Assembly: GCA_032622095.1 (NCBI GenBank)
Contig: CP136066.1
Coordinates: 42,111,835-42,175,834, forward strand
Length of the DNA stretch: 64,000 nt
Direction of reading: 5' to 3'
DNA from: Siphonodentalium dalli
Taxonomy: Eukaryota; Mollusca; Scaphopoda; Gadilida; Siphonodentaliidae
Position numbers and translations under genes: made by a program. Each line of letters begins with the position of its first letter. Within the stretch, counting starts at the first letter, position 1. This document shows, one piece after another, positions 43,360-54,300 of the stretch. The notes beneath the pieces were generated by a model that saw only the letters and a list, made by a program, of their open reading frames with translations, was not told the origin of the DNA and made no database searches.

Positions 43360-44035
43360 AACAGCGATTATCGCACCTAATACGCACACGCTTGACTATC
43401 AAAAGATAACTAATCGGGGTTCACGATTGGATGGCTATTGGCATACAATCGCGACCACGGGAGGCACGCGTGCTTTCGATTGACTATAATATTTAATCTG
43501 AAGGGTAATAACTCTATACAGAATGTACCTTTACGAAATAACGGTGATTTGTATGAGAAATTACAACACCACAATAGATCAACTCTGGTTAAATATAAGT
43601 CAAATTCTTCTATAGGCTGGTTGGGCTTCGCGGAGGTTTGGGTTACGCTCTTTAAAACACTTATTCAAATATTTCCGCTCTTTAAAACACTTCTTCAAAT
43701 GTTTCCGTTATTTCGTTAATAAAAATAATTTCCTACTTCTATATTTCGCTCTATTCGCCATTTCGCTGCATTTTTTATTCCGCTATTTCGCTGTATTTTC
43801 CTATTTCGCTTTTTCGTTGTATTTCATATTTCGATAATTCGCTATATTTGACATATTATGGGATATGGGATTATATGATACCCTACATTCTGATATTCAA
43901 TCGAACATCACGTGCCACCCGTGCTCGCGATTAGATGCCACTAGCCATCCAATCGTGAACACCGATTACATATTGTTTGCTATCAAACCCTTGGCGTATT
44001 GGCTGATTATCGACACATAAGGCTCATTGCTGCAG
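43360..44035. mobile_element. Element R, ~130-bp inverted arms around TATTTCGC repeats
   Basis: Left: GATTATCGCACCTAATACGC, GACTATCAAAAG, GGTTCACGATTGGATGGCTA. Right: their complements in reverse order (TAGCCATCCAATCGTGAAC, CTATCAAACCC, GGCGTATTGGCTGATTATCG). No ORF of note. Confidence 0.6.
43676..43850 (+). repeat. Degenerate TATTTCGCT repeats
   Basis: About twelve imperfect copies of TATTTCGCT with short spacers, inside element R. Confidence 0.7.
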
Positions 44036-44130
44036 AAACTCATAGCTTTTGGCAATTTCTAAAAGAATTTGGCAAAAACTATCAAATGTAAATATCGGCC
44101 AGAGCGGACCCCGATTACTACTCGATTTAA

Positions 44131-44849
44131 AGGCACACAAGACACTCGCAGTGGGTTAAGGGGGCGCTCCATAATGGGCAAACAATATATATCTCAGTAA
44201 AAGATCACAACTATGAATAACATTACTTATGTCATTGTTTTACTCGTGCGTTTTTGTGCTCTTTACCCAACAAACCGGCCAAAACCGGCCAAAACCGGCC
44301 AAATAAAGATTCAACAGCCTAAAATATCTTCGGTCTGTCTCAATAGAACCATACAAATATGGATATCATTGGAACCGACTCCTTGACCACATTGTGATAG
44401 TTACAGTTATGCCCTGTGCCAATGCATTCTCTTATATATGCGAGTCGACCATAGGTCGCCTCGCATATATAAGAGAATGCATTGGCACAGGGCCGTCCAG
44501 AAATAGATAAGCTATGTGCTTATATTTATTATTGATACTTCTCCAATAACAGTTTTGCGCGTGTTGAAACCATTGAAGATGTAATCAAAACTGTTACAGT
44601 GATTTGTCAATAAACGTCGCTAATCGTGAAGTAAGTTCAACTAATGTTAGTCTCAATATGAATTAAGAATATTTTTCAATGCTCTGACATTTTTGAATGT
44701 TTCCCGTCATATTTTTATTAAACTTATCTTATGGTACTAATTGGATTTCTATCTGTAATTCCACTGTAACAGTAATATTTACATAATAATGGTTTTGACA
44801 AAACCTTTTTAATGTTTCACATTACCAACTGTGTGTGCCTTCTGTCCCT
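44131..44849. mobile_element. Element T1 (TTAA), containing truncated C4
   Basis: TTAA at 44127-44130 and 44850-44853. Ends AGGCACACAAGACACTCGCA and TGTGTGCCTTCTGTCCCT. The interior aligns loosely with T2 but lacks the H2 and D2 insertions, giving empty-site comparisons. Confidence 0.6.
44261..44496 (+). mobile_element. MITE C4, truncated to one hairpin
   Basis: Starts CTTTACCCAACAAA (outer CC lost), has three CCGGCCAAAA units instead of two, then the shared internal block (CATACAAATATGGATATCAT) and a single hairpin (about 44418-44486) that ends in GCACAGGGCCG. The spacer and second hairpin are missing. Confidence 0.8.
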
Positions 44850-44884
44850 TTAAATTGAAGCTTGAATATTGTGTGCAGCTTTAA

Positions 44885-45238
44885 AGGTGGTCTATCTCTT
44901 CCTAAACATTTGTTATATAGTTGCCGGGGTGTAAATTAATAGATATGAATCGATTTTACATCGATATTTTCATAGAAATGCGATAATCAACTGGGACATA
45001 TTTTCGTTGCTATTTTTAGAATTTTAGATAGAGTTATCTCGCACTGTACGCACCGAACGAATGCGAGCCATCAATTGTCCCACATTGATTGTACAGACAT
45101 ATGTATATTATACCAGAGAATTCGAAATAAAATTAATATTAATTGAAAGAAGCGTTTCCGCACAGGGTTGATTCATGGTTATTAGTTTATACATAGGAAA
45201 CATTATAAAACTTGGTATAGGAAGAGAGAGACCATCTG
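44885..45238. mobile_element. Element U, TTAA at one side
   Basis: Left TTAA (44881-44884) plus AGGTGGTCTATCTCTTCCTA; the right end is TAGGAAGAGAGAGACCATCT then TTAG. Inverted ends of about 22 bp. Confidence 0.55.
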
Positions 45239-45596
45239 TTAGGCAAGCTGTTGGACAAAAATAACAATTATTTATGTGAATAGGTACGTAGTGGATTGTA
45301 TTGTAGATGTATATAGCACTCACATATACACAGAATAAATAAATACATTCATGTACAGCTAACACATTACATTATCAGACACATTTGAATAAGGTATAAC
45401 AATAAAATGTGTACCCTGCATGGAGATGGCGCGATCACATGGTTCATAATAATTTAGTTTCTGTTAAAGGGACCCAATGCACTCGCAGGGGTAAATCATA
45501 AATATATAAACTTTAATCTTAAATTCATTATTGATAGGACCCCAATTACAGTGATTTGCCAAAACAAAAACATCGCTATTCGTGTAGTAAGCTTAA

Positions 45597-46179
45597 AGGG
45601 GTACTGTACGCCATTTGCATTAAATTTCCGGTGACAACAACGATCTAATATCGATAATATATAGAAACATAAGTAATTTGAGTCGAAGATGTATTCTGTA
45701 AACGCTCAGGTTAATATGCTATCTTAAAATTTAATAATTTAAAAGTTAATAATTTGATATAAATTGAATTTATGACTGGAGCCATAAAATGGCGTCAATT
45801 AAATTACGAATTTCCGTAATCAAAATAAAGTAATTGAGGGATACTGGATGTTAAACCGATCGCACACACGATTGCTTAAAATATTATAATGATACGGGGA
45901 GAACACTCAAGTCACTCACTGACTAGCGACGATACAATAACTTAAATGATTATATTGGACTAGTATGCCTATAATATAACTTTTATTTGATTCATTTGGT
46001 TGAAAACTGTACAAAAATTACTCGACAACGACAATTTGTATTTTTGCATTCCGGTAAATTTGTCATCCGTAACACTAGTTCGTACTCAACAGACTTTCAA
46101 ATAATGAAAAAATTGTTACCTTATTCTCTGACTCGGAGACTATGGAAACCAACAACAACATTTGGCGTACAGTACCCCT
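45597..46179. mobile_element. MITE H2, complete
   Basis: 583 bp between TTAA at 45593-45596 and 46180-46183; very similar to H1. It sits inside T2, and the matching uninterrupted sequence is visible near 44632-44640 (GAAGTAAGTTC) in T1. Confidence 0.9.
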
Positions 46180-46458
46180 TTAAGTAGTTTAGTTTGAATA
46201 TTATTTTCAGAATATTTTTCAATGCTTTGACCTTTTCCAATGTCTGTCGTCAAGTTTTGATTAAAATTTGGTATCTTATTGGACTAATTGGACTGTTGTC
46301 GGTAAGTCCACCCTAACAATACTGTTTGCTTTATAACAATGTTTTTTACATATGCAATCTCATTATTTTGAAATTATTAACAATGAGAATAAGACAAAAG
46401 TAAATCTATTTTTTCTCGCAATTTTATGGTGGTGATGTTTTTACAGACTTCTATCATA

Positions 46459-46671
46459 CAGTAATGCCCTAAGTAATCGACCTCTTAACCAAAGCAGAAT
46501 TATGGGTAACTTTTCAGGATTTAGTCGGAAATATGGCTTGTTGCCATTCATCGGAAAGCTCTCGCCGAGAGCTTTCCGATGAATGGCAACAAGCCATATT
46601 TCCGACTAAATCCTGAAAAGTTACCCATAATTCTGTTTTGGTTAAGAGGTCGATTACTTAGGGCATTACTG
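46459..46671. mobile_element. Palindromic MITE D2, TA-flanked
   Basis: A 213-bp near-perfect palindrome centred near 46565 (AGCTCTCGCCGAGAGCT). The ends CAGTAATGCCCTAAGTAATC and complement are flanked by TA on both sides. Arms of ~100 bp would extrude as one long hairpin. Confidence 0.9.
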
Positions 46672-46715
46672 TATTTACACATTTACCCACTGCGAGTGCC
46701 TTTATATCACTTTAA

Positions 46716-46990
46716 AGATGCATAATCCGAATTAACGCTCCCAAATTACTTATTATTATTTAGTTGGCTTCGGGGGTAAAAAAAAAATTTGATTCCGGTC
46801 GAGGAACCCACCCATCAAAGCTCAGACTCCTCAGAGTGATCAGATATCGATTTTTGAAATTTCTTATTTGCCGAGACATGTAATTTTTGGCGGCCTAGGA
46901 AATATTCGTCATGGCGACGGTCTCATACCAAATTGCGGATGAAGATGGATAACTCTAAAATCAAGTGGCTCTGGATGTTAGATATTTGAC
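46716..46990. mobile_element. MITE G3, right end unclear
   Basis: Follows TTAA at 46712-46715 with AGATGCATAATCCG, then GGCTTCGGGGGTAAAAAAAA, ACCCACCCATCAAAGCTCAG and CAGATATCGATTTTTGAAAT. The second terminus was not located. Confidence 0.55.
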
Positions 46991-46999
46991 AATCCGGCC

Positions 47000-48278
47000 A
47001 GATTTCGTTGATAAATAAAACGTTTTTGGGCAATTATGTCACACATATGTTATTGAATGTATAGCAAATACTCGATATTGTCTGGATGAATATGGCATCC
47101 TCCAAATGTAAATTTGCAACGATACCGATGTTGTTGTTTTTTTTTGGAGTGATGTGCCAGCATGCATGTAAGTTTGTGGTTATCTGAGATTTTGTGTGGA
47201 ACACGAAACCACCCATATATACATTGTCAGGCAATAATGTGTCATACTTATTGGAACACCATAAAATCAAAAACATTTTTGTTTATATTTACATATTCAT
47301 ATTCAAACAGTAAACTTGGGAGAAAAATTCCAGCTACACACAATTAAAGGTAGCCCGTCTGATTTGACGCTAAATTTGACCCAGAATTTCCTGAGCCAAT
47401 CTTCCGCTTATATATTAGATAAAATATACGGGACAATATTTTTAATCACTATTATTCGTATCAAACAGGCATCGAGAAAGTCCACACAATCGTCCATAAG
47501 TATATAAGTCCATAAGTCCATAAGTAATACGTCAAATCGATCAGAAAAGCACATAATTGATTATTATGCCCTATGGGTGTATACTGCCCGGCTGATCTGG
47601 CCGTGTCAATTGAGCTATGGGGATATTTCGCAGAACAACACATTTCGGGTTTCGCACGATGCGAGTTAATTTAGGAAACATGCTTTCAAATGTACTAGTT
47701 ATATTGCGTACCGGTTAGACTTTTTGCAGGATGTATGTATTCGCGGATGTCCCATTGTTGCAGTATGTAACTTTTATGACTGCGTTAATTGCTTGCGATA
47801 TTTAGATGTGAACAAGGCTGGACCACTCTTGAAGAATTTATTGCGGGAACACAATGCTTAATATAACAGCTAACATTGCTGATGAAGTATGTCTCAGTTG
47901 GAATATAGACTAAAGGTCGTATTGCGTATCGCATGTGTATTTAATCCGATTAGTAGATTTTTGGTCCGTATTTAGAGGCTTTCTGGTGTGGAATTTTTTT
48001 CTGGGCTGACAAAAATTCAAAACGTGTTAAAACTTCCTCTTTTGAAAGTCGATGTCAGGACATCAAGACCTAATATAAATGGGTTCATGGGTCCGATATA
48101 ATTATTCTCGGGAATAGAACACGAACAGATGGTGGTTTTATTGTGCAAATCAGACACGGCATCTTTAAAACATTAACTGGAGCATTCAATTGTTGTAACA
48201 AACTTCACACCACTAAACTGTTAGAAAACGAGCCACATTATGGTCCAACTTTGATATTGGTTGGGGAAAAATATCTCA
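47000..48278. other. No gene recognised
   Basis: Non-coding. The part near 47990-48090 is the dispersed GGCTGACAAAAATTCAAAAC repeat also seen at 13740 and 18190. 47370-47420 weakly resembles 17850-17890. The minus-strand GATAGCTCAATTG-like stretch near 47615 has no matching B box. Confidence 0.35.
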
Positions 48279-48283
48279 CATAA

Positions 48284-48533
48284 CCCTTTCTATACTAAAT
48301 GGGTTCTCGGTTTTAGTTATAAACGATACATTGGAACAGTCTAATTCATTTGGAGGGGTGTTCGGATAACAAAAGCAGACGACAGACAGAAAAACTGCTA
48401 ATACAAGAGCATCATAATTCAAATTCATTGGTGGGAAATGTTCCAGATAATAAGTTCAACAAACGACCTGAACTTATTATCTGAACATTTCCTACGGGAA
48501 CTACTCGTCAATGAGTATTTAGTATAGACAGGG
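48284..48533. mobile_element. MITE I3
   Basis: CCCTTTCTATACTAAATGGG to GTATAGACAGGG with TTAA at the right (48534-48537) and ATAA at the left. GGGAAATGTTCCAGATAATA faces TTATTATCTGAACATTTCC as an internal hairpin. Confidence 0.75.
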
Positions 48534-48539
48534 TTAACA

Positions 48540-49695
48540 TTATTTTCAGTCTCAAATTCCTAACTTCCATCGTTTCCGTCGTGAAATGTCCATTGTGTGA
48601 CAATCATAGAAACCATAGAACCATAGAAAACATAGAAATTATCTCCGACAAAGGCGATTATTCAAGCATATAAGTTTTATATACTACCCATTTTATATAC
48701 AATCGTATGCCATGTATTTACACCAAAGGTATATACAACTGGATATATAACCTATCTTTATACACCTGGATATATAACATATCTTTTAAAGTACTATTAC
48801 AGTTTGGTGCCTATGGTTGGAAAATGTCCAAGTGATGGTCATTTCATTTTTTTTTAAATTGACAAAAAGTTGGAAATATTCGACTTTCTTATCTAAAAAC
48901 AAAACAATTCACAATAAAAGGTATACTGTATCAATAATCAAACTATCACAACAATTTCAACCTATTCTTTTGTCTGAAACTTCCCTGTCGCCATTTCGTC
49001 CATGAAACAATGGAATCCAGATGCACGAGCTATACACTGCAATTCCAAGCTGCAAAACAGAGTTCAGTCCCCTCGCTACGCGATATCTGACCGCTGCCGG
49101 CATGTGTATTTTCTTAATTAAATCTAACATTTTTATTGCAGCGTTTTGTCAGTTACAATTCATTTTGGCTTGATCTTGACAATTTTCAAATGAATCTGGA
49201 CAGTTCAGTTTCTCAATATAGTAGTCATGGTAGCGACTCAGTGATCTCACTTATATATTCATGATTTTAGGGAGATAAAAAAGTTACCCTCACAACCAAC
49301 CGTCAAATAATATCTTTTCAGTCGTCGAAAATAAAATCAAAATCAAAATAACGGCGTCTGGCAAATTTCTATTCGCCAAAACAATGACCACAGAATTGCA
49401 CTGATGCTTATTCTGAATTGCGCAAACTTGAAAGACACTTCTCTGTGGGTGCATACTTATTTGGCGAAGTTATACGTTTTCAATCTTAACTCCTACAATA
49501 TCTCTGGATTTCAATACGGAATAACAACCTAAAACATACGAAGTCACTGAAACTGCGCGTCATGATCATTATATCCTGTAACAAGACTATTTGATCGAGT
49601 GTTAGAATGTATATTTGCCTCATGCAGTTCACTGTGTAGGCAATTGTATGGGTGCCATTTCCTTGTGACTTCATAATTCAACAGTTCATGCGTGC
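48540..49695. other. No gene recognised
   Basis: AT-rich non-coding sequence with a minor AACTGGATATATAACCTATC-type duplication near 48735-48785. It lies downstream of the follistatin gene's last exon and could include distal 3' untranslated sequence. Confidence 0.4.
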
Positions 49696-49698
49696 ATA

Positions 49699-50159
49699 TG
49701 TGACCCGCCATATCAAATCCAGTCGTAAGTCGGGATTTTTTTACCCTGTGCCAATGCATTCTCTTATATATGCGAGTCGACCATATGTCGCCTCGCATAT
49801 ATAAGAGAATGCATTGGCCTAACAATTTTTTATCATTTTTTTTAAATAAATGTTTCTTACAATTTTTAGGACATAAAATAAAAGACATCCATTACCCTGC
49901 AGGGAGCCCCACACATATATAGAAGCATATAGACGAGTGTCGTCTGCTCATGTTTGTCTGGGGCTCTGTATGGGTGGAAATTTTAAAATTGTTAAAGAAT
50001 ACAAGAAAAAATTATTAAAATTGTAAAAAAAATTGTAGGCCAATGCATTCTCTTATATATGCGAGGCGACCTATGGTCGACTCGCATATATAAGATAATG
50101 CATTGGCACAGGGTAAACAAAATCCCGACTTACGACTGAATTTGATATGGCGGGTCACA
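49699..50159. mobile_element. MITE B5, 30 bp past the follistatin stop codon
   Basis: TGTGACCCGCC to GGCGGGTCACA; TA at 49697-49698 and 50160-50161. Hairpins about 49751-49819 and 50039-50107. Since the gene at 50190-50611 reads leftward, this element starts 28-30 bp after its stop and so is probably transcribed in the 3' untranslated region. Confidence 0.9.
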
Positions 50160-50189
50160 TATGTTCACGCCACCCGATGATCAGCGACA

Positions 50190-50611
50190 CTAGAAAGGTA
50201 TCGGGATATTGTTTTTACTAGAATATCTCTTCCGATAGTATTTTCTGAAGTATCGCAACCTCCGCTTTGATCTTGATTTATGAAACTTCTTCTTGTTTCG
50301 CTTCTTTCTGCGCTTCTTTTTCTGTTTCCTTTTGTGCAGCCACCGCTTCTTGTTGTATTTGTCGTCTGCTTTCGAGAGCATTATCGCCTCATCATGAGGG
50401 CACATACCCCTCGAGGTTACTTTGATCCTCTTCCCGAGCTTACACGCCTCCACTCTCATGTGGCACCGCGATCTGTATGTGGCGCCATTGTTTCCACACA
50501 CCTCCTTCTTGCGACGCCGACATATGTATTCCGTGGGACAAATACACAGCGGTAGCCCCTGCTCGTTAACTCTGCATACTTTGTACTTTGGGCACGACAC
50601 CTTCTGGCACG
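50190..50611 (-). CDS. Last exon of a secreted follistatin/Kazal-domain protein with basic tail
   Basis: The acceptor TATTTTCAG ends at 50612 and the exon opens at 50611, leaving a phase-1 join. The ~140 residues begin with one complete follistatin-type domain of ten cysteines: CQKVSCPKYKVC forms the small N-terminal lobe, and VCGNNGATYRSRCHMRVEAC is the Kazal core with the usual C-G-x-x-G-x-T-Y pattern. After the last Cys (GMCPHDEA) comes a ~45-residue stretch that is mostly Lys/Arg (KRKQKKKRRKKRNKKK is part of it), then a short end IPIPF and TAG. Known family members bind proteases, TGF-beta-type ligands or matrix; the basic tail suggests heparan-sulphate or other polyanion binding, which is inference. 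Signal peptide and other domains would lie in upstream exons at higher coordinates, not found here. The in-frame extension past 50612 (Met/Ile-rich) is satellite sequence, not protein. Confidence 0.8.
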
Positions 50612-50961
50612 CTGAAAATAGAGAGAAAGGCAATGATTCACAATCATCATCAGCATTATTATTACGATCCTCAATAATTATCACTACCATCATTATTATA
50701 ATCATCATTATCACTATCATCATTATTATTATCATCATTATTAATATCTTCATTATCACGATCATCAACATCCCAATCAGCGCGTTATTCTCTCGTCTAA
50801 GTTATTACAGAAAAGTATATTGTCGTCACCATCATCATCACCACCATCTTTACCAACAACACCATCATCATCATCACCAGAATCATCATCAGCACCACTC
50901 CATCCCAATTAATGCTTGTTCCTAGAAGTACAGTGTTATTGCTGTTCCATATTAACAAATC

Positions 50962-50985
50962 CGTATGGAACGTACGTTCCATACG
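50962..50985. repeat. 24-bp perfect palindrome
   Basis: Centred on ACGTACGT (CGTATGGAACGT followed by its exact complement). Lies in a non-CAY interruption (50930-51150) of the satellite. Confidence 0.85.
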
Positions 50986-51149
50986 CATCTCGTTGACGTA
51001 AAATGACGTACATGACGTTCGCTTCAACCATGAAACTGGAACTATTTAAATAAAAGAATCATCACACATGACAAACATGCCATGTGTGAGCCTAAATAAA
51101 CATTCTGATCCTGTATTTTTAATGCACGGATTCTAGGACACGAAGCGTG

Positions 51150-51321
51150 TAATAAACACAGAACGACACGATGTGTAAATGGGTTTGTCGATACAGCACT
51201 CGTTCTGTCGCGGAAGGATAGAACTCGAGGCGCAAGCGCCTCTCGTTCTATCCTTCCGCGACAGCACTCGTGCCGTATCGACAAACCCATTTACACATCG
51301 TGTCGTTCTGTGTATTTATTA
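51150..51321. repeat. 172-bp palindrome interrupting the satellite
   Basis: Arms of ~80 bp: AATAAACACAGAACGACACG, AATGGGTTTGTCGATAC and TCGCGGAAGGATAGAAC face their complements. The centre is GAGGCGCAAGCGCCTC at about 51228-51243. It is GC-richer than its surroundings, with few mismatches (one is ACAGCACTCGTTC against ACAGCACTCGTGC). Likely an inserted foldback element; no other copy in the window. Confidence 0.85.
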
Positions 51322-54300
51322 GCTCTTCCAAGTTGCTACAGAAAGGTCTATTGTCATCACCATCACCATTCATCACCACCATCACCAACAACATCATCAT
51401 CACAATTATCACCAGCAATCTCGATCAATGCTTTATTCGATCATCTAAGTTATTAGATAACGGATATTTTCGTCGTCGCCATCACCATCATCATCACCAT
51501 CAACATCACCACTACCAACAACATAATCACAATCACCATCCCATCCTAATCACCAGTAAATGCTTTATTCGCTCAGCTAAGATATTACATAAAATGATAT
51601 CGTCATCACCAACATCATCACCATCACCACCACCACCAACAACAACAACAACAACAACATAATCACCATTACCACCATCATCATCACTACCACCATCGTC
51701 ATCACCATTCCATCCTAATCACCAAGCAATGCTTTATTCGCTTATCTAAGATATTACATAAAAGGATATTTTCATCACCAACATCATCACCATCACCACC
51801 ACCAACAACAACAACAACATAATCACCATTATCACAATCATCATCACTACCACCATCGTCATCACCATTCCATCCCAATCACCAAGCAATGCTTTATTCG
51901 CTTATCTAAGATATTACATAAAATGATTTGTCATCACCAACATCATCACCATCATCATTACCACCACCATCATCAACAACATCATCACCACTACCATCAT
52001 CATCATCAGCACCACCATCATCAACAACAACATCACCACCACCATCACCATAATCAGCACCACCCCATCACAATCAATGCTTTATTCGCTCATCTAAGTT
52101 ATCACATAAAATTATATTGTCACCAGCATCACCATCAACAACACTTATTACATAATAGGATATGGCATATGCATCATCATCATCATCATCACCACATCAT
52201 CATCATCACCACCACATCATCATCACCACCTCATCCCGATCAATGCATTATTCGCTCATCTAAGTTATTACGAAAAATGATATTGTCATCAGCATCACCA
52301 TCACCGTCACCATCAACAACACTTATTACATAATAGGATATGGTATATGCATCATCATCATCATCATCATCACCACATCATCATCATCACCACCACCACA
52401 TCATCAGCACCACCTCATCGCGATCAAAGCATTATTCGCTCATCTACGTTATTAGGAAAAAATGATATTGTCATCAGCATCACCATCACCGCCACCATCA
52501 ACAACACTTATTACATAATAGGATATGGCATATGCATCATCATCATCATCATCACATCATCATCATCACCACCACCACATCATCAGCACCACCTCATCGC
52601 GATCAATGCATTATTCGCTCATCTACGTTATTACGAAAAATGATATTGTCATCAGCATCACCATCACCGCCACCATCAACAACACTTATTACATAATAGG
52701 ATATGGCATATGCATCATCATCACCACCACCATCATCATCACCACATCATCAGCACCATCACCACATCATCACCACCACCACCACATCATCAGCACCACC
52801 ACCACATCATCATCATCACCATCTCATCCCGATCAATGCATTATTCGCTCATCTAAGGTATTACGAAAAATGATATTGTCATCAGCATCACCATCACCGC
52901 CACCATCAACAACATTTATTACATAATAGGATATGGCATATGCATCATCATCACCACCAACACCACATCATCATCATCACCACCACCACCATCACCACCA
53001 CATCATCATCACCACCACCACATCATCAGCACCACCTCATCCCGATCAATTCATATTCGCTCATCTACGTTATTACGAAAAAGGATATTGTCATCAGCAT
53101 CACCATCACCGTCACCATCAACAACACTTATTACATAATAGGATATGGCATATGCATCATCGTCACCACCACCACCATCACCACCACATCATCATTACCA
53201 CCACCACATCATCAGCACCATCTCATCCCGATCAATGCATTATTCGCTCATCTGAGTTATTACGAAAAAGGATATTGTAATCAGCATCACCAACATCATC
53301 AGCAACAACATAATCACCACCACTATCATCAGCACCATCACCACCATCATCATCACCACCATCATCATTACCATCACCACCACTATCATCACCACCATCA
53401 TCACCACCATCATCACCACCATCATCATCACCACTATCATCAGCACCATCACCACCATCATCACCACCACCATCATCACCATCAGCATCACCATCATCAG
53501 CACCATCTCATCCCGATCAATGCATTATTCGCTCATATAATTTATTACGAAAAATTATATTGTCATCACCATCACCATCACCATCATCAACAACATCATC
53601 AATATCACCATCAGCACCATCACTACCATCACCGCCATCATCAACACCATCATCATCATCACCACTACCATCATCACCATCATCATCATCATCATCACTA
53701 CCATCACCACCATCACCACTACCATCATCACCACCATCAACAACATCATCACCATCACAACTACCATCATTAGCACCACTCCATCCCGATCAATGTTTTA
53801 TTGCAAAATAGGATATTGTCATCATCATCGTCGTCAGCATCATCATCGTCGTCGTCATCATCATCATCATCACCATCTCATCCAATCCTTTATTCGCTCA
53901 TCTAAGTTACTACATTAAGGATATTGTCATCACCATCACCATCACCATCATCAACAACAACAACATCATCAATATCACCATCAGCACCATCACCACCATC
54001 AGCACCATCATCACCATCAACAACATCATCACCATCAACAACATCATCACCATCAACAACATCATCACCATCACCACTACCATCAGCACCATCAACAACA
54101 TCATCACCATCAACAACATCATCACCATCACCACCATCAGCACCATCATCACCACCATCAACAACATCATCACCACTACCATCAACAACATCATCACCAT
54201 CAACAACATCATCACCATCACCACTACCATCATCATCACTACCACCATCGTCATCACCATTCCATCCTAATCACAAAGCAATGCTTTATTCGCTTATCTA

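Larger units (their letters stand above)
45478..46711. mobile_element. Element T2 (TTAA), containing H2 and D2
   Basis: TTAA at 45474-45477 and 46712-46715. Ends AGGGACCCAATGCACTCGCA and TGCGAGTGCCTTTATATCACT. Removing H2 (45597-46179) and D2 (46459-46671) leaves a ~440-bp body resembling T1. Its right TTAA is also the left TTAA of G3. Confidence 0.65.

Noticed and set aside
47560-47650. Possible tRNA-like sequence with TAGCTCAATTG on the minus strand
   Set aside because: No B box, acceptor stem or anticodon arm could be built around it.
50612-50771. Upstream in-frame extension of the follistatin exon
   Set aside because: Met/Ile-rich residues come from the CAY satellite, and a good splice acceptor (TTTTCAG) lies exactly at the border of real protein similarity.
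52940-53773. 277-codon His-rich open frame, and other His-, Ser- and Met-rich frames in 50.4-55.3 kb
   Set aside because: They are translations of CAT/CAC/CAA triplet tracts in all frames of both strands; the conserved cores between tracts are the signal, not the frames.
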